Source: Apostichopus californicus
Taxonomy: Eukaryota > Echinodermata > Holothuroidea > Aspidochirotida > Stichopodidae
Length of the DNA stretch: 30,512 nt
Direction of reading: 5' to 3'
NCBI GenBank assembly: GCA_020650975.1
Contig: JAIPMN010185544.1
Span: forward strand, 1 to 30,512
The position numbers and the translations under genes are program-made. Below the pieces are notes generated by a model. It was not told the origin of the DNA and searched no databases. It was given only the letters and a program-made list of their open reading frames with translations. Below are positions 1-10,803 of the stretch, in pieces. Position 1 is the first letter of the stretch. Each line of letters opens with the position of its first letter.

Positions 1-82
1 GTATTGTTCGATACAGGTGACAAACGCCTACAGTGGAATTACGACCTTCCTTACCGGTTTCGAACCTCTGGACATACAATCA

Positions 83-153
83 GCGTCCATAGCCTAGTGG
101 TTAGGGTGTGCGCATATAAAGCGGGAGGCCCGGGTTCGAATCCCGGTGGAGGC
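83..153 (+). repeat. tRNA-like sequence, probably a SINE head or tRNA pseudogene
   Basis: The A-box-like TAGCCTAGTGGTTAGGGTG and a B box GGGTTCGAATCCC are spaced as in a tRNA. The 5' GCGTCCA and 3' TGGAGGC form an acceptor stem with one mismatch. The anticodon loop ATATAAA would give the very unusual anticodon AUA and its stem has a mismatch. This suggests a tRNA-derived retroposon or decayed gene rather than a working tRNA. Confidence 0.6.
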
Positions 154-173
154 TGGAAGTTTTTTCACTGTTC

Positions 174-2090
174 TTGATTTTCCAACTAATTACGATTTCA
201 ATATATATATTCGACTGGGGCCTTTCAGAGCAACCAAACCAAACGTGTTCCAAATTCGGCATTAAATTAACTGCGTATCCAAAAATGTCATTTACCTCAT
301 CTACTGCAATATTTGCAACTTACAATATGTTGGAGAGCCAAAAACACTCTAAGAATGAGAATGACACAACATAGATCGGCGATCAAAACAAAAAAGATCA
401 ACCAACCTGTTGCAAATCACTTCAATCTCCAAAATCATTCTTTTAAGAATTTGCGTGCATGTTATTGTCATGGACCAAACCAATTCTTGGACAGATAAAT
501 CTAGGAAAGGAAAAAGAAAATTTCTGGGAACTAAACCTAAAGACCACGGCACAATTCGGGTTAAACATCAGAAACGATTTGCCTTCCCAGATAAACCAAA
601 ACAATTCCTTTGCAATTACGACGGAATCGGATGAAAATAATTCGACACGGATTAAAATAATCCGATTTTCCAAGACTTCTGCTAATCCAGCAGAAATCAG
701 TAAGTCGCTTAATAGTTTTAACTCCTGCTACTCCTTGTCACATTCGGTGATCATGCACTGAAGAAGAGCTAGTTTTGCTCGAAAGCTCTGCAAAAACCAA
801 ACATTGGCTGTCTTACCTCCAATCACTTACATATTTATAAATATAGCAACTTGCCAACTTATGTATGATATAACACAGAACCAGAGTAATCTCAGTATTT
901 TATTAGAAACAGACCTTTAAACTGCTACAGTATGTAAAAGGGGTAACTTTAAATTATTCCCACTTAGCATAAAATAGGAGTTGGTATAATTCAGATCATA
1001 ATGAAGTTTGATATTATTTTTAAAACAATTCCTGTTTATTATTTTGTGTTTGATTTTTTTTAAATTTAAAACTGAAAATGACATCTTGACTGGCAAGACT
1101 AACTTACAAACTCTTGCCAAAAATGTACAATCAGAATGAATAGATGACGTTGTCTATCGGATGGGCTGAACAGACATTTGTTTTCCTGTTTATACTCAAT
1201 ATTACTTATATTCTTTGTTGATTGAATCCAAATTTCGTTAAAGATAGGATAAACACTCTATTTTCATGACATAAACTTTTGTACAATAGGAGGTTTAAAG
1301 AACAAGCAAAAAATTCCAACGGTAACAAATTGTTGATAACGTTTTCAAGGAAACTGTTATAAACTTTCAGAGACCACATTACAACTCTCTGTGGCCCTCT
1401 TTTCCAAGATATTTATATTTTATTTAACATCTTAATAGCAGTAATATACTTTCAACTATTGCCTGTGGCAACTAGGGAACGTTACTTACAGTATTAAGTG
1501 GTTTCTCATTGTGCAACACAGTAACTATGTGGACGACTTTTGTCATCTCTCAAATCTTTGTATCACTCATGGTCTGCTGCTAACCTTTGAATGGAATCCC
1601 CTTAAACTTATTTTCTAATTTTCCATTTGACATATAATGAAAAGAAGAGCATTCTGCAGGCACATGTCCAAGCAGTTATAGGTCAACTTTCCAGAATTAA
1701 TTAAACTAGTGTAAGTTCAGGAAGGGTCTGGCAGCCAAAAATAATAAGACAAAGACGTCAGTGACTTCCTATGGAGCCCTCCCTGTCATGCATTGTAAGT
1801 TTTTCCATTGTTTTCAAATAAATGGGAATTTTATGCGGTAAAAACCATCGCGGTCTACATGTATTTAGGACGTAGAGGAATTGTATGTAAATTAAGCCTT
1901 ACCTTTTATAGCACGAGAATAATTGGCAGGAAACTGAAGAAGGTATTTTTAAAATCCCTGTTGAGCATAGAAAAGGCAGTTGAATTGGCTTACTCTATTT
2001 TATGTTTTTACAACTAGTTTCTGACCATTCACCAGGTCATGGTAATAGTTGTTCATTTGATATTTGGGGCAATTAAGGGGGTTACATGGT
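174..2090. other. Upstream sequence without a supportable exon
   Basis: Only short AT-rich open frames are present, none resembling a BRCT domain or any family I recognise. A hammerhead-like motif lies at 758-790. The upstream part of the gene, if any, is probably before the window. Confidence 0.5.
758..790 (+). ncRNA. Hammerhead-like core motif (degenerate)
   Basis: CTGAAGA is followed by a hairpin made of AGAGC and GCTC arms, then GAAAGC. This matches the layout CUGANGA, stem II, GAAA of a hammerhead ribozyme, but no cleavage-site GUC follows, so it is probably inactive. Motifs of this form occur in terminal repeats of Penelope-like elements. Confidence 0.3.
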
Positions 2091-2884
2091 ATGGCAAACA
2101 GTGGCCCATATCAGTACAGTGGTTGCTACTTTCCAAAATCTTCTGATCCAAACTTTCTGTCCATTTTTTATAGCCATTCTCGCCTACACCATCTAACAAC
2201 ATGGAAGGCAAAGCACAAAGCATTCATGAGGAAACTCCAGGAGAGTGGGGACCGAACATTCCCCGGTCTCCAACATTTGAAGAGGTTGATCGAGGCAAAG
2301 AGGCAAAATGGAGAAGGAATCCGTAGCCCGGATGAGGTCGAGTGCCGAGAAAAGGAAAGTTGCCAAAAGGCGATCAGTTTTCAGGAGAATGCGATAATGC
2401 ATATCGACATGGATTGCTTCTTTGTAGCCGTGAGTCTTATAAAGTACCCAGAGCTGAGGGGTAAGCCGGTCGCAGTCGCCCATTATGCATATAAGTCTGA
2501 ATCCAGTGAGCAGAAATTGAATCGCAAGAAGGAATGTCAAGAGAGGAAAATCTGGGCCAAGGATGAAAAAGAGGATAACGAAGAGAGTAAGAAGAAGAAG
2601 AAGAAGAACCCCTTGTCAGATGAAGATGATGATGCTGAAAGCAAAGGACTTCCAGAAACTGGTGACGACGAAAAATCTGACCCGGGAGTGAAAGCGTCCG
2701 AACGGGACAATTTTTGGTCACTGGCGGAGATTGCGTCTTGCAGTTACGAAGCTCGAGATGCGGGCGTTAAGAACGGCATGATAATGAGGAACGCCAAGGA
2801 ACTCTGCCCAGAACTGCGAACCATCCCGTACGACTTTGATGGCTACTACAAGGTGTCCAAACTTCTTTATGAAACTGTAGCTCG
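2091..2884 (+). CDS. REV1: REV1 core A, exon A1: N-digit and first half of palm/fingers
   Basis: The exon opens with a segment containing DPNFLSIFYSHSRLHH then TTWK. This is the REV1 N-digit, in which Arg (codon 2181-2183) pairs with incoming dCTP and the following Leu (2184-2186) fills the place of the evicted template base in the known structures. A PG-containing linker follows, then HIDMDCFFVAV with catalytic Asp codons at 2406-2408 and 2412-2414. A roughly 75-residue Lys/Asp/Glu-rich insert precedes LAEIASCSYEAR and PYDFDGYYKV. The donor cg|gtgagt at 2885 splits the Arg codon after two bases. The 5' end is uncertain: the frame is open from 2061, acceptors are possible at 2076-2077, 2100-2101 or 2113-2114, and an ATG at 2091 in fair context could also be an initiator. 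A BRCT-coding exon is expected upstream in ordinary REV1 but is not visible. Confidence 0.87.
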
Positions 2885-3720
2885 GTGAGTAAACCAACTG
2901 ATTGACAAGGGATAAAATACTTTAAAGGAAAGAGAATATCAAAGGCAAAAATGTGTGAGATGTGCTGAGCAAATTTTTACCCCCAGAAATGTAATTATGT
3001 GAAAAGTGGCAAATAAAGAGAGAAATAAAACAAAAATTGCATTCTCCTCAACAGTTTAATGTGAAAGATCTCTAGGAAGTTAGCATATCTTTCATATTCT
3101 ACATGAAATGATAAAATACATGAATGATAAAAATAAATGAACCTCTGGAAATTTGTTTGTATATAAATGTTCATCTGTTTACACACATGTTTGATGAAGT
3201 TGCTTTTGATCTTTAAACCAATTTTCAGTTACTTGTAAAAACTATTCCCATGCCATTGTTTTTTTTTAGAAATATTAAAGAACAAAAGATAAAAAACAAA
3301 AAGGAAAATAGTTTAGTAGTCTCTGATCTAAGCTTGTTTCCCAGCCAGTTTTGAGCATTCAATGAGCCTTAAGACAGTTTAATATACGTACAAACTAGTG
3401 AAAAATTGGTGTGTAAATGTAACCTGCACATAGTTTCTTTTGTTTTGAAACTTTTACCTAGATTTTCATCTTGGTTTTTTATGCAGGATTTTGTAACTTT
3501 TTAGATAAAATTTATGTATTTTTATTTCTGGCAAAAGCTTTTGCTCCTTTTTGGTTTTACTTTCATCAAGAAATAATCTATTGGTTCTAGGTCGGCAGAG
3601 CTGGGGTAGAGGATGGTAGGGCATGGTGGGATGGGGAACGAGGGGCATATTCCTCCAACTTTTCAAAATTGACTGTTTTTCATAAATCAAATCACAGGTG
3701 CCCTTTTTTTCTGCAATTTC
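2885..3720. other. Intron A1, first part
   Basis: AT-rich intronic DNA with no coding signature or repeat that I can define. Confidence 0.6.
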
Positions 3721-4106
3721 CTGTAACAAGTAAGTGATTTACTGTAACAAGTACTGTTTCATAGACCATTACATACAATTGATGTTTGCAGTTACACTCA
3801 AGACATTGAGGCATCTGTAACAAGTATAACAAGTAAGTGATTTACTGTAACAAGTACTGTTTCATAGAACATTACATACAATTGATGTTTGCAGTTACAC
3901 TCACGACATCAAGGCATCTGTAACAAGTATTGTAACAAGTAAGTGATTTACTGTAACAGTACTGTTTCATTAACCATTACATACAATTGATGTTTGCAGT
4001 TACACTCCAGACATTGAGGCATCTGTAACAAGTATTGTAACAAAAGTGATTTACTGTAACGAGTACCGTTTCATAGACCATAACATACAACAATTGGTGT
4101 TTGCAG
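3721..4106 (+). repeat. ~105-bp minisatellite containing copies of the exon A2 acceptor and first codons
   Basis: The motif gatgtttgcagttacactc ends its AG at 3791, 3894, 3999 and 4106, giving periods of 103, 105 and 107. The last unit is the real acceptor of exon A2. The first three continue with the exon's first ~20 bases (YTxDIEA in frame) and then diverge to TCTGTAACAAGTA. Units 1 and 2 reach a donor-like aa|gtaagt at 3833 and 3939, defining potential microexons of 41 and 44 nt. Unit 3 has lost that donor (aaaagtg). Confidence 0.9.
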
Positions 4107-4261
4107 TTACACTCACGACATCGAGGCATGCAGTTGCGACGAACTACTCGTGGACATCACCAAAATATTGCAAGAGACGGGAGCAACACCATTAGAATTT
4201 GCTCAAGTTTTGAGGGGTGAAATCCATGAAAAGACACAGTGCACAGCATCTGCAGGATTAG
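4107..4261 (+). CDS. REV1: REV1 core A, exon A2: palm with SCDE catalytic motif
   Basis: The acceptor is tttgcag at 4100-4106 and the donor is g|gtacgt at 4262. The exon is 155 nt and translates to YTHDIEACSCDELLVDITK, continuing to KTQCTASAGLG. The Asp and Glu of SCDE (codons 4138-4143) supply the third acidic cluster that binds catalytic metal in Y-family polymerases, and both are present. The partner exon in core B has exactly the same length and phases. Three degraded copies of the acceptor and first codons of this exon lie immediately upstream as a minisatellite (3721-4106), so correct exon definition here is of interest. Confidence 0.9.
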
Positions 4262-4619
4262 GTACGTAATTTTACCTCGAATGAGCGACATTATTCCTCA
4301 TTAATATGCTAGAAAGTCACATACAGTAATGGTCACGCTTGTCCAAACTTCAAAGAAACATGTCACTGCCAGACTTGAAGCATTTGCCCTGAAATGTTTT
4401 TATTAGATAAGAAATAACCTCCTAACATTTCCTAAAAAATTTCCCAATCAGGAAATCAGCATTCTGGTCTACTGCCCTCTACTTTATTCTACCTTCTTAA
4501 TTAAGGACTAAAGAGAGCATTTTAACCAGAATCTAAATCTCTGAAAAATTAGCCAACAATGCAATCAAGTGCTTTTGGCATTGTCATCTACATAATGTCG
4601 TAATTCCTTCTCTTGGCAG
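4262..4619. other. Intron A2
   Basis: A 358-nt intron between exons A2 and A3. Nothing further recognised. Confidence 0.7.
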
Positions 4620-4739
4620 CCCCAACCGCCGTTTTAGCGAGACTCGGTACGAGAGTGGCTAAGCCTAATGGAGTGTACCAGCTAGTGCCTGGGAAAGAGG
4701 GGGAGCTGTTAAATAGTCTTCCAGTCAGAGAACTTCCAG
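4620..4739 (+). CDS. REV1: REV1 core A, exon A3: end of palm, start of thumb
   Basis: The acceptor is cttggcag ending at 4619 and the donor is cag|gtacat at 4740. The frame reads PTAVLARLGTRVAKPNGVYQL and runs on to LPVRELPG. LARxxTRxAKPNG is the conserved strand and loop following the palm in REV1, and LPVRELPG leads into the helix-hairpin-helix of the thumb. Length is 120 nt against 123 nt for B3, a one-codon difference. Both junctions are phase 1, matching the neighbours. Confidence 0.88.
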
Positions 4740-4860
4740 GTACATGTTGTATGTACACTAGTAGTAGTGTATAGCGGTTCTTTCCATATAATGAACACTA
4801 CATGATTTGCAATATAATACTCATTAGTTCATTCTGTTGGTCATGTGTAAATTCAAATCA

Positions 4861-5060
4861 TTTGCTCATTGGTCAGTTCATTGATTTGTAAGTTCAATCA
4901 TTTGTTCATTGATCAGTTCATTCATTTGTAAGTTCAATCATTTGTTCATTGGTCAGTTCATTCATTTTTAAGTTCAATCATTTGCTCATTGGTCAGTTCA
5001 TTGATTTGTAAGTTCAATCATTTGTTCATTGGTCAGTTCATTGATTTGTAAGTTCAATCA
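4861..5060 (+). repeat. 40-bp tandem repeat, five units
   Basis: Five units of exactly 40 bp begin at 4861, 4901, 4941, 4981 and 5021. Each contains GGTCAGTTCATT (or GATCAGTTCATT), then GATTTGTAAGTTCAATCA or close variants. Degenerate TTCATTTGTTAGTTC-type units continue to about 5260. It lies in the intron after exon A3. Confidence 0.92.
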
Positions 5061-5810
5061 TTTGTTCATTGCTTAGGTTAATCATTTATTAGTTAATCAT
5101 TTCTTTCATTGGTAAGTTCTTCATTTGTTAGTTCAATCATTATAATAATAATAAATACCATATATTAAAGTGCTGTTATCATGAAATAAAACATGCTCAA
5201 GAGCACTGTACAAAAGAACCAATACCTGGAATTAGTTCATTTGTTAGTTCATTAATTGGTTCGTTCAGATGCTGGTTGGTTCAAACCCTGTCTCCATCAT
5301 CATAGTACCAAGTTATCGTCTGTTTCACTAGTTCCTCAAAGGCAGTTAGTGACTATCCACGTCAGTTTACTTTAAATGGTCCGTCATCAAATAAGCCGCA
5401 TTATAACAATATTTATGTATACTGTAGCCATTTGACATCAAAACCAAAGCACTCAACATGAGACTAGAGTAAAAATCATATTCAAATTCACATTGTCATA
5501 GACAGACAGGTTCATCTAGTTAATGGACCATGTTTATCATTCATATTCCATACAATTGTAAATGGTCCATGTTGTTGCAGATGATCCAAATTTTCACAAT
5601 GGAACATAATTATCATGTTGGATTATGTCGTCATTGATGTTCCCTTACTGTTGATGGTCCATGTTGTCACAGATATGTTCTGTGTTGTAAGAGCTAGGTC
5701 TATGTTTTAATTGATGCTCAAAATTTGTGATATATGGTCCACATTGTCATTGATGATGCAATATATTGTCATTGATGTTCCTAAGATCAAAGGCCTGTAT
5801 ATTGTCATTG

Positions 5811-6720
5811 ATGGTCCACGTTACCATGGGGGACCATTTCTTATTGATGGATATGGTCCTTATCATGACAGATTTACTTTGATATCATTGCATCATGGTG
5901 GACCATATCGTTATGGATGATCCACAAGATCAAATGCCCGTATATTGTCACTGATGGTCCACGTTACCATTGGTGACCATTTCTTACAGATCTATGGATA
6001 TGGTCCATAACATGACAGATTTGCTTTTAAATCATTGCATCATGGTGGACCATATCGTTATGGATGATCCACAAGATCAAATGCCCGTATATTGTCACTG
6101 ATGGTCCACGTTACCATGGGTGACCATTTCTTACAGATCTATGGATATGGTCCATATCATGACAGATTTGCTTTTTAATCATTGCATCATGGTGGACCAT
6201 ATCATTATGGACGATCCCTAAGATCAAAGGCCCGTATATTGTCATTGATGGTCCACGTTACCATGGTGAACCTTTTCTTACAGATCTATGGATATGGTCC
6301 ATATCATGTTAGATTTGCATTGTAATCATTGCATCATGGTAGACCATATCGTATGGATGATCGATAAGATCAAATGCCCGTATACTGTATTGTCACTGAT
6401 GGTCCACGTTACCATGGTGGACCATTTCTTATATAGACATGGTCCATATCATGACATATTTACTTTAAATCATTGCACCATGGTGGACCATATCATTATG
6501 GATAATCCGTAAGATCAAAGGCCAGTATTTTTTAATTGATGGTCCACGTTACCATCAGGGACCATTTCTTATTGATGGATATGGTCCATATCATGACAGA
6601 TTTGCATTGTAATCATTGCATCATGGTGGACCATATCGTTACGGACCATCCCTAAGATCAAAGGCCTGTATATTGTCATCGATGGTCCACGTTTTCATAG
6701 ACAGTGAACCTTGTTTATCA
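5811..6720 (+). repeat. ~145-bp tandem (satellite-like) repeat
   Basis: ATGGTCCACGTTACCAT or a close variant starts units at 5811, 5953, 6101, 6248, 6399, 6539 and 6682, with periods of 140-151. Each unit also contains TGGATATGGTCCATATCATG and CATGGTGGACCATATCG, so GGTCCA/TGGACC inverted pairs recur and the transcript could fold extensively. Related but irregular copies begin near 5520. Open frames rich in MVDHI here are products of the repeat and not genes. Confidence 0.9.
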
Positions 6721-6802
6721 TGGACAGCCCATCAATGTAAATTGCAATTTATTATTTCTCCCTCTGTGTCTGTCATCTTTTGAATTATTTTTGTCAGAGC
6801 AG

Positions 6803-7023
6803 GTGTCGGAGGGTCCATAAGCAAGAAACTTCAGACCATGGGCATTCACACCTGTGCTGATCTGCAGAAGCTGACGTTAGATAATTTGCAGACACAGTTC
6901 GGTAGTAAGACAGGACACATCATCTACCAACACTGCAGAGGGGAGGACGATCAACCAATCAGGATGGAGAAAGAAAGGAAATACGTTTCTGTCGAAGTGA
7001 ACTATGGCATACGCTTTAAAGTC
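6803..7023 (+). CDS. REV1: REV1 core A, exon A4: thumb (HhH) and start of little finger
   Basis: The acceptor is gagcag ending at 6802 and the donor is gtc|gtgagt at 7024. The exon is 221 nt, identical in length to B4. It encodes GVGGSISKKLQTMGIHTCAD, then LQ repeats, FGSKTGH, CRGEDDQPIRMEKERK and VNYGIRFKV. GVG with TCADLQ is the helix-hairpin-helix that contacts duplex DNA. RGxDDQPxR and NYGIRF mark entry to the little finger (PAD). By hand count about 43 of 74 aligned residues match exon B4, roughly 58%, indicating an old rather than recent duplication. Confidence 0.9.
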
Positions 7024-8504
7024 GTGAGTCCTATGTATTTTGTGTTCATTGTCCTGCTTATGAAAACAAAAGAATTGTTCGTATATGGCTGCTATTCAAC
7101 ATATATATAGGATTAGTTTCTTCATTCTGTAGTAAAAGCAAATTACTTCCTCCTCATTCTCTTCTCTTTCTTCTGGTTGCTAAGAATGAGTCATTACTAG
7201 CTTTAAAAACATTAAAGTTTGTGAACTTGGAGTGTGAGTAATTAAAATAACAGCTCCAGTTGAAAGTGAAACTATAAATTAAGATTACTTGGGGTTGCAT
7301 CCCATCTTTGGCATAAGCTTATGTCAATTAGACCGGTATTGGCATGGGTTTATTAGTCATCATCAGTTAGACATGTCATGCAGTTGCCACATTTCCTACC
7401 TGCCCCCCCCCCCTTCCAGAAGAAGCGGTAATTGAATGACTGATTAACTGTTAAGAAATACATTATTGACGTTTCAAAGTTGTCAAGAAGAGTTTTACTA
7501 CTTGATATCATATGATTCGACCGGTGTTGCATATATCAAATTGTTTAGTAGTGATCATCTATACACATAATGAATGGTTATGAGTGCAATAGTGCAAATA
7601 TTTCATGAGTTGAAAGATGGAATGTTCCATTCAACGAGGCGCAGCCGAGTTGAATGGAACAAATTACATCTTTCAACGAATGAAATATTTGCACTATTGC
7701 ACGAATGGAAACCATTCATTATTTGTTTTATACAACACCTTCAAAATTGGATATTTGTATTATAGATGGGTAAAATGCACTCATGCAACAGATTGTTTTG
7801 AACAGACAGGTTTCTCTGCTCTCCTTACCATTGAAAAAAGTGCTATCAAAAAAGTATAACCCATGGTTCTATTTCATAGAGTGGAATAGAGCAGATTTTG
7901 CATGCAATCGACGAGCAATTGACCAATCAAATGGCCGGAATATAATTAGGTGTTGTATAATAAGGTATATTATAGGTATATAGTATAGTATAGTATAGTA
8001 TAGGTATATTGACCGTTATCTATTTACTCAAATGTGGGGACATGGTTCTATGAACCATTGAACTCAAACTATAAACCATGTCACTGAATTATCTAGATTT
8101 AATATCAAAGAATTTAGCATGTTGTATGTATGTATATATTAGATCCTCCTGCAAGCAGGAACTCGCGAAGAAGCCTCATTGGCTTATCAAAGCCGCAAGC
8201 TGACCGAAGTCAGTCTCTTACCTTTGTGAACCATCAGCCCTCTTTGCGTTTGGGGACCAATAACATGGTCATTTCTTTTCATTTCATTCATTTCCTTTTC
8301 TAATATAATGTGCTGTGTTTTATCACTAACCTCTCACAGCTCAAATACTGTAGTACATTTCTGTATTCTGGGCCTGTGTACTTTATTCAGCCTAGCAACT
8401 TTTGACTACTGTTACTTACGTTCTAGACCAATGAAAGACTGTTGAACTTATAATACTAATGTAACATCTCGTCATCCTTTTCTTTTTTCTTACTTTCCTT
8501 TCAG
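7024..8504. other. Intron A4
   Basis: Contains a poly-C run near 7405-7415, the foldback at 7567-7722 and a TATAG microsatellite at 7977-8002. A GC-richer patch at 8150-8220 (CAAGCAGGAACTCGCGAAG, then AAAGCCGCAAGCTGACCGAA) looks like a fragment of an interspersed repeat that I cannot name. The rest is unassigned. Confidence 0.5.
7567..7722. mobile_element. Foldback / MITE-like element
   Basis: The terminal ATAATGAATGGTT is inverted at the other end as AACCATTCATTAT. The arms continue imperfectly inward (TGCAATAGTGCAAATATTTC against GAAATATTTGCACTATTGCA, then TTCCATTCAAC against GTTGAATGGAA) to a GC-rich centre near 7635-7648. The hairpin arms are about 60 bp. A second inverted pair, TTATACAACACCT near 7729 and AGGTGTTGTATAA near 7949, suggests a larger or nested element ending near 7961. 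Confidence 0.75.
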
Positions 8505-8606
8505 GAAGCAGACGTGTTAAATTTCATATTTCGTCTCTCCCAGGAACTCCATAAGAGGTTGCACGATTTGGAGATGGCTGGACGTACTCTGACTGTTAAG
8601 TTAAAG
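8505..8606 (+). CDS. REV1: REV1 core A, exon A5: little finger helix and strand
   Basis: A long pyrimidine tract and tttcag ending at 8504 precede EADVLNFIFRLSQELHKRLH, then MAGRTLTVKLK, and a donor g|gttaga at 8607. The donor is weaker than the others in this gene. The exon is 102 nt, phase 0 at both ends, and equal in length to B5. MAGRTLTVKLK is the central strand of the little finger that grips the template backbone. Confidence 0.86.
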
Positions 8607-9027
8607 GTTAGATTCTGCCAGAGGATTCGTAAAGAGTATTCTTTTAAAAGTCAGTTCTCTGCCATGAAACATCCTGAGTCAACTCGAGTCAGAGAAATGC
8701 GACCAAAATTTGATTGAGTATTGCCATTTCGATTTGGTCATTTGAAAATTGAGACATGACTTGTTGAAACACTGATCAAGTTTGATGTCTGTATAGATAT
8801 TACATAGATATTAACATTTTACCTTTATCAAATTTTGACAACTATCTATAGTGTTATTCAAAATTCCACTTGCGTGTGATCCAGCTAAGAAAACCTCTTA
8901 GATTTTTTGTCACCAAGTGAAGGTTTTAATGAGTGAGTAAAATGTTTCTAAAGAAATTAAGAAAGTTTTCAAACTTTCAGTTCATTATTTAAAATGAAAC
9001 TTAATATTAATTAAACACATTGAAATG

Positions 9028-9770
9028 ACATAGCATATTTTCCTGCCCTACTGTACACTAATTGGCCACACGACCAAACCAACCATATATGCCTAAGCAG
9101 TCAGGTCCAAACTTATAAGATACACTCTCTGAACAATTTTCCGCCCCGCCTGGCTAGCTAACTTGATCCGCCTTTTATCTTCACAATTTCACATTCGGTT
9201 TGGCCTGTGTGTACAATCATATATATCATATATATATCACGGATCGCGTAGTACGTATGCTCCAAAACTTTTAATTGTCATGGTGTATAGCGTTAGGGTG
9301 ACAATACTACGCTATGCACGGTCCACACGCACTCAATCTACATAGGAATTAGCCTGTTGATGCTGGAGTGTTTACATTGCAAAATTGATCTCGACGTCCG
9401 ATCTGATCCTGGTCTCTACCAGCATCAAAATAGGAAGATCAGATCCGGATCTGAACTGAATTTACACTACAGTCATGATCCTGACGTCAGGATCAGATCC
9501 TGATGTCGAGATCTGATCCGGCCAATCTAGTGTAAAAGCACCCTTAGAGGCCAGTTAGTTGCACAATTTATTCACACTTCATTGATTCCACACGATATAG
9601 ATCTGAGCATTATGTAGCTGGAGATTTGATCTTGTGGTCAGCAGGGAGAAAAATCATGTAATTATTAACTGTGATGGTCAGCTGTCAGAGTGGGAGATGA
9701 GAGGGGTATTGATGTCACCTAATTTAGCTAACTTTTTGCCCCAGATTTCCTAGGTGCTAACATTTACTAC
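9028..9770 (+). mobile_element. Interspersed element, copy 1 (inverted relative to 17188-17691)
   Basis: Sequence from TAGCATATTTTCCTGCCC to GCCCCAGATTTCCTAGG reappears as its reverse complement at 17188-17691. Roughly 300 bp (about 9215-9530) is present only here and contains a 20-bp perfect palindrome and several GATCAGATC/GATCTGATC blocks, so it is likely a separate insertion. No coding capacity is seen; the family is unknown. Confidence 0.75.
9476..9495. repeat. Perfect 20-bp palindrome
   Basis: TGATCCTGACGTCAGGATCA equals its own reverse complement. It lies within a cluster of GATC-rich inverted repeats inside the 9028-9770 element. Confidence 0.9.
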
Positions 9771-10803
9771 TAGGTTTTACTATGAAAAAATAATAAAAAT
9801 CAACTCAAAGTAACTGTTTTTAATACCTCATGAGGTCAAATGAGGTCATGTTCCTCATGAAAGTTTTTTGAAACCTTATGTACAATATTTCCATATTGAG
9901 CCTAGACAACACTTCAAAGAAGGCATAGTCCAGCTGCTTGTTGGACTGATTTCACATGTAACACTGTAGGATCAAGCATGCATGTCAAGTTGCTTCTCAA
10001 AGTGGGGTTGGGGGGTGGGGGTGGGGAGAAACGGTAACTGTCAATGTCAGACAAGGAGTTTAACTGGGCTCGTCCTTGGGATGGGTCTAAGGACAGGTGG
10101 GAAAAATGCGGCCCGCCTACAAGCCCCGTTTCTGAGTGTTAAAGAAATGTTTAGACCAAATGTGTAGGTCCTTTTAATTGCATTTCATCGATCAAAAGAG
10201 AGGGGAACAGTTCTTTAGTGACCATCCCTCACATTAAAGGTCTCAAAGGGGGGGGGGGGGAGGAGTGAAATGCATTAGTCCCCCTCTCCCTCCCCCTCCA
10301 TCACAAATTACTTGAAGATGTGATAGTCACCATGTTAAGAAGCTACTTCCAGTATATTGTACCAGTTTGACAAAATATAATCTTCATAAGGTTTGTATTG
10401 AGTAATTATGCACAAGTATTGAGAGTAAAATAAACAGTTTATCTGGTGGATAATGCCACCAGCTGCTTTAATTTCATAAAACAAAACAAAAACTCAAAAT
10501 TAATAATAATTATAAAACTAAAGTTGACTGTAAATCTTATGTCATGTACCTAATTTCATGCATGACTTAATGTTTTGTTCATTTTATCTATTGTTTAAAT
10601 AGTCTAACAAACTGTGACGTCTGTGTATTAAAGAATGTTCCGTAATACTTAATATTTCAAGTGATGTTTTGTATCAGATATTAAAATATAATCGTGATTT
10701 CCTTATTGCTTGGGATATAGTTTGCTGTTCGATCCTTTGACAGATAAATATCATAACAGGAAATTGAACTGTTTCAACAGTTGCCAATAATTTATCTTGG
10801 CAG

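Larger units (their letters stand above)
8607..10803. other. Intron A5
   Basis: Contains the interspersed element at 9028-9770, a G-rich tract (10000-10030), a poly-G run near 10248-10261 and otherwise unassigned AT-rich sequence. Confidence 0.55.

Noticed and set aside
83-153. Functional tRNA gene
   Set aside because: The predicted anticodon AUA is almost never used, and acceptor and anticodon stems have mismatches; a tRNA-derived repeat is more likely.
459-761. 100-residue open frame as an upstream exon
   Set aside because: No similarity to BRCT or any family I recognise, no good splice sites, and it overlaps equally long frames on both strands.
5711-6512. Open frames rich in MVDHI and DGP
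   Set aside because: They lie entirely in the ~145-bp tandem repeat and break between units.
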